Shown: positions 10,341-19,297 of the stretch, one piece after another
Numbering within the stretch: the stretch's first letter is position 1
How the letters are laid out: every line of letters begins with the position of its first letter
DNA from: Scenedesmus sp. ARA3
Lineage: Eukaryota > Chlorophyta > Chlorophyceae > Sphaeropleales > Scenedesmaceae
DNA: 19,297 nt
Assembly: GCA_004335835.1 (NCBI GenBank)
Contig: RWJK01001069.1
Coordinates: 1,713-21,009, forward strand
Direction: 5' to 3'
Notes under the pieces: generated by a model
What the model was told of the DNA's origin: nothing
Database searches by the model: none
The model's input: only the letters and a program-made list of their open reading frames with translations
Translations under genes and position numbers: made by a program

Positions 10341-11105
10341 AGATGGACAGTCTAGCATGAAAAATGCAAAGCTGCGCACCTCCAAGCATTGCTTGTCCAG
10401 GAGACCTCTGGAGGGGGTGTGCAGCAATGCATGTTGTGCAAAGGCTTCCTGCGCAGTTGCTGTGCGTTCAATCAGCCTGGTGTTGTACGGTTCAAACTCA
10501 ACAGCAGTTTGATCAACCCAACAGCTACAATGATGGTGAATGCTGTGAACTTTCGCGTGCTCATGAATGCGGCATGGCGAGAACGCAGCAATCATGCATT
10601 GAGTACGCGTCCACGTCCATGTCAACCATGGTTGACACGTGAATGCGCACTGTTTCTGGTTGCAAGCATACATGCACACATGATAAGAGTCACCTCTGGT
10701 AGGAACCTGACTGGCTGGGTGTGGAGTTCAGCCCACCCACAGCTGCACTATGCATGACACAGACCAGCAGGTGCTGCAAGGCAGGCTGCAGTAAAGTTGA
10801 TGCATGCTTGCACTTTGATGTTGAATGTATCTTGAACGGATTACCAGTGACATTTGTCTCAGGTTTAGTAGAAGGGCGGCACAGTAGCAACGGCGCATGC
10901 AAGGGCATGCATGCAGGTTCGGGCCTGCTCATGGCTGCCGTGTTCCAACAAGCCTTGTTGCTCCTGAGGAGCAGGCAGCAACGGGGTGCAACTCATTATG
11001 TTATGACGGATTTTCAGTGGCACCTTCACGAGTGCGGAAGTGGGTGTTGTGTTGGTCATAGTTTGTTGCTGCTGCAGCACTGCAGTGCAGGGCCCCTGCA
11101 CTCCA

Positions 11106-11132
11106 GACGGTCTGGAGTCACTCCAGACCGTC
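11106..11132. repeat. Perfect 13-bp inverted repeat with a one-base centre
   Basis: GACGGTCTGGAGT, a single C, then its exact reverse complement. As a hairpin it would need to open a few central pairs, leaving a stem of about 11 bp. It lies about 700 bp upstream of the proposed decarboxylase start and about 960 bp after the haloperoxidase stop. Candidate dyad protein-binding site, hairpin or trace of a mobile element; no target duplication was seen. Confidence 0.85.
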
Positions 11133-11843
11133 GTGGCCCGTGGCAATGCCAGCTGCCCGGCCCGCACTGGCACTGCTGGCGGCAGCACCATCAGCGTTGA
11201 TTATAAAGGTTGGTATGTGTGTAATCTTGAACCCGTCTTTTGGCTTTTTAAAGTTGTGAAGTCCCCCACATGGCAGGCGCCAGATTATAGCAGACTCAGG
11301 CTGCTGGTGCCACCCGCCCTGGCTGTACATGGCACCAGTGACACCAGCCAGACGAGTTATCAGTGAGTCGCAGCCGTTCGATTAGCATGCTCACTCGAAA
11401 TATGAGTTGAACCATCTACAATGTACCTAGCATACGCCTGGATGCAGCCGCAACCCCGAGCGTGGCGACAGCAGTACGGTGACTGACTTCCTCTCATGCT
11501 CCGCCCGTGGCTGTTCAGTTCTTACTTCAAAGCAACATGCAAAATAACAATCTCTGAGTACCTGTGCATGTTGCACCACCTAGGGTTGTTACCAGGCATC
11601 CGTCATCGCACCCTCCTGATGACAGGATCCTTGATTCAACCCTGACCGTTGGGTAACTTCCCATGTAATGGGCACTGTTATGCCATTGACGGATACTAGC
11701 GCCTATTATCAGGCGCATAGCTGTCCTGAACTGTGAAATACGGCAAGTTGCTTTGCAACACCCAGCTCCTCCAAGCTTGACTTGCTGCTTCGTTCCGTGC
11801 GCGCCTGCTTGTGCGCTTTACCATCAAGTTTTTGATAGACATT

Positions 11844-18475
<6,632 letters not shown>

Positions 18476-19151
18476 GCGGGTGTGACTGCGGCCCATGCAG
18501 CTACAGCTGCAGGACATGTGGCTCTACAGCAGCAGTCCAGCAGCTGATGCGTAGGCTTCTGCAGCAGGCTGCTGACAGTGGCAGAGGATGCACGCCATGC
18601 ATTGCACAGCAAGCAATGAGGGATCAGCAGTGCACACAGGGCCGTACAACCGGAGCAGAACCTGTACTACAGCTAGTAGCACATGAGCAGTGCACAGTGT
18701 GCAGCATTGGCAACAGTGCCATGTTGCACACCTTGGCTTGCTGCCTGCAGCACCAAAGCCAGCAGTGGCACCAGCAGCAATGTAGGGGCATCAAAAAATG
18801 CAATGTGAAGCAAGGCAATCACATGAATTGCGAATAGTGATGTTTGTTCCGCCAAGGCATTTGCCACAAGCGGAGTGAGGGCTGACACACACTGTGGCCT
18901 CTTGCGTATGCATAATCTCCATATGGAGATGTACATACGCCGCCTGCTCCTTTCATGGTGTGCTGTTTGACTTACGTCTGTCAATAACGTCGTAGAGAAT
19001 ATATGCCATCAGTGGAACAATGGAACGATTGGTCAATATCAATGGTGTCGCTGCCGTAATTGTGGGCAAGTGCAACACTGCATGTAACCAGCAGCATGCT
19101 GCACTGAATATAGCCGGTGTACAGGCTGCATGGGCTTTCCAATGCATTGGT
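18476..19151. other. Convergent intergenic region between GAD and histone H2A
   Basis: Holds the 3' ends of two converging transcripts. No TGTAA was found within 600 nt of the GAD stop; the nearest is at 19083-19087, close to the H2A 3' end, so the GAD poly(A) site is unclear. A hairpin-forming inverted repeat lies at 18904-18940. No coding frame here has a recognisable domain. Confidence 0.55.
18904..18940. repeat. Compound inverted repeat around a 16-bp perfect palindrome
   Basis: ATCTCCATATGGAGAT (18915-18930) is its own reverse complement. It is flanked by GCGTATG (18904-18910) and CATACGC (18934-18940), also complementary, giving a 7+8 bp stem with a small internal loop. It lies 430 bp after the GAD stop. 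Confidence 0.8.
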
Positions 19152-19167
19152 GGTGTTGATAAACACC
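19152..19167 (-). terminator. Histone mRNA 3' stem-loop
   Basis: On the minus strand GGTGTT-TATC-AACACC forms a 6-bp stem with a 4-nt loop, 48 nt after the H2A stop. It matches the form of replication-dependent histone 3' hairpins described in Chlamydomonas and Volvox, where it replaces poly(A) tails through stem-loop-binding protein and U7-type processing. Its position after a histone gene makes the assignment strong. Confidence 0.88.
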
Positions 19168-19215
19168 AGTTTGGCACTGAGGGAGCACCTCAGGCTTGAG
19201 CAGCAGCGATGCTGT

Positions 19216-19297
19216 TTACTCTGCTGCAGCCTCTCCCTTCTTGGACTTCTTGGGCAGCAGGTGGGTGTGGATGTTGGGCAGCACACCACCGCTGGCA
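19216..19297 (-). CDS. Histone H2A, C-terminal end (partial)
   Basis: The window edge cuts the gene; only the last 26 codons and the stop TAA (19218-19216) are present. The residues SGGVLPNIHTHLLPKK are the conserved H2A C-terminal docking region, followed by the tail SKKGEAAAE. H2A pairs with H2B in the nucleosome core. There is no SQ(E/D) motif, so it is a canonical H2A rather than H2A.X, and the downstream stem-loop supports a replication-dependent gene. It converges with the GAD gene. In related algae such genes are often paired head-to-head with H2B, which would lie beyond the window. Confidence 0.93.
   Translation of the reverse strand, partial: ASGGVLPNIHTHLLPKKSKKGEAAAE

Larger units (their letters stand above)
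10145..11843. other. Intergenic region between haloperoxidase and glutamate decarboxylase
   Basis: 1.7 kb holding the 3' UTR of the upstream gene, the presumed promoter of the decarboxylase, and a perfect inverted repeat at 11106-11132. Open frames of 60-160 codons on both strands have no recognisable domain, no splice-consistent partners and Cys/His/Ser-rich compositions typical of non-coding frames. I see no tRNA or other RNA gene. Confidence 0.55.

Overview
This is nuclear DNA of a green alga, most likely a chlorophycean of the Scenedesmus/Chlamydomonas type. The signs are intron-dense genes with GT/AG introns of about 60-600 nt, many exons of only 31-80 nt, CAG/CTG trinucleotide tracts everywhere, a TGTAA poly(A) signal, and a histone 3' stem-loop of the type known in volvocine algae. 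Nothing bacterial, plasmid-borne or viral was seen. Gene models were built by hand from splice-site consensus, reading phase and protein-family fit; all exon junctions given below are phase-consistent.

Layout. (1) 1-4692, minus strand: 5' part of a receptor-like TKL protein kinase gene. It encodes a signal peptide, an ectodomain, one membrane segment split by an intron, and a kinase N-lobe carrying a Q/A-rich insert of about 240 residues between beta-4 and beta-5. The catalytic C-lobe lies beyond the window start. (2) 4693-5990: divergent intergenic region. (3) 5991-10144, plus strand: a complete 10-exon gene for a secreted vanadium-haloperoxidase/PAP2-family protein of 470 aa. (4) 10145-11843: intergenic. 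(5) 11844-18475, plus strand: a complete 14-exon glutamate decarboxylase gene (493 aa). Its exon 1 is the only weakly supported exon. (6) 18476-19215: convergent intergenic region. (7) 19216-19297, minus strand: C-terminal end of histone H2A followed by its mRNA stem-loop. The genes show no shared pathway; this looks like an ordinary stretch of gene neighbourhood.

The most unusual signal is in the introns. In at least five exons of two unrelated genes, the 3' end of the exon plus its 5' splice site has been copied one to four times into the downstream intron ('donor echoes'). The clearest is an exact 88-bp-period array after GAD exon 11. A separate kinase exon has its acceptor end duplicated. 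Several introns also place long (CTG)n tracts at the 3' splice site, in one case with CTG29 running straight into the CAG acceptor.
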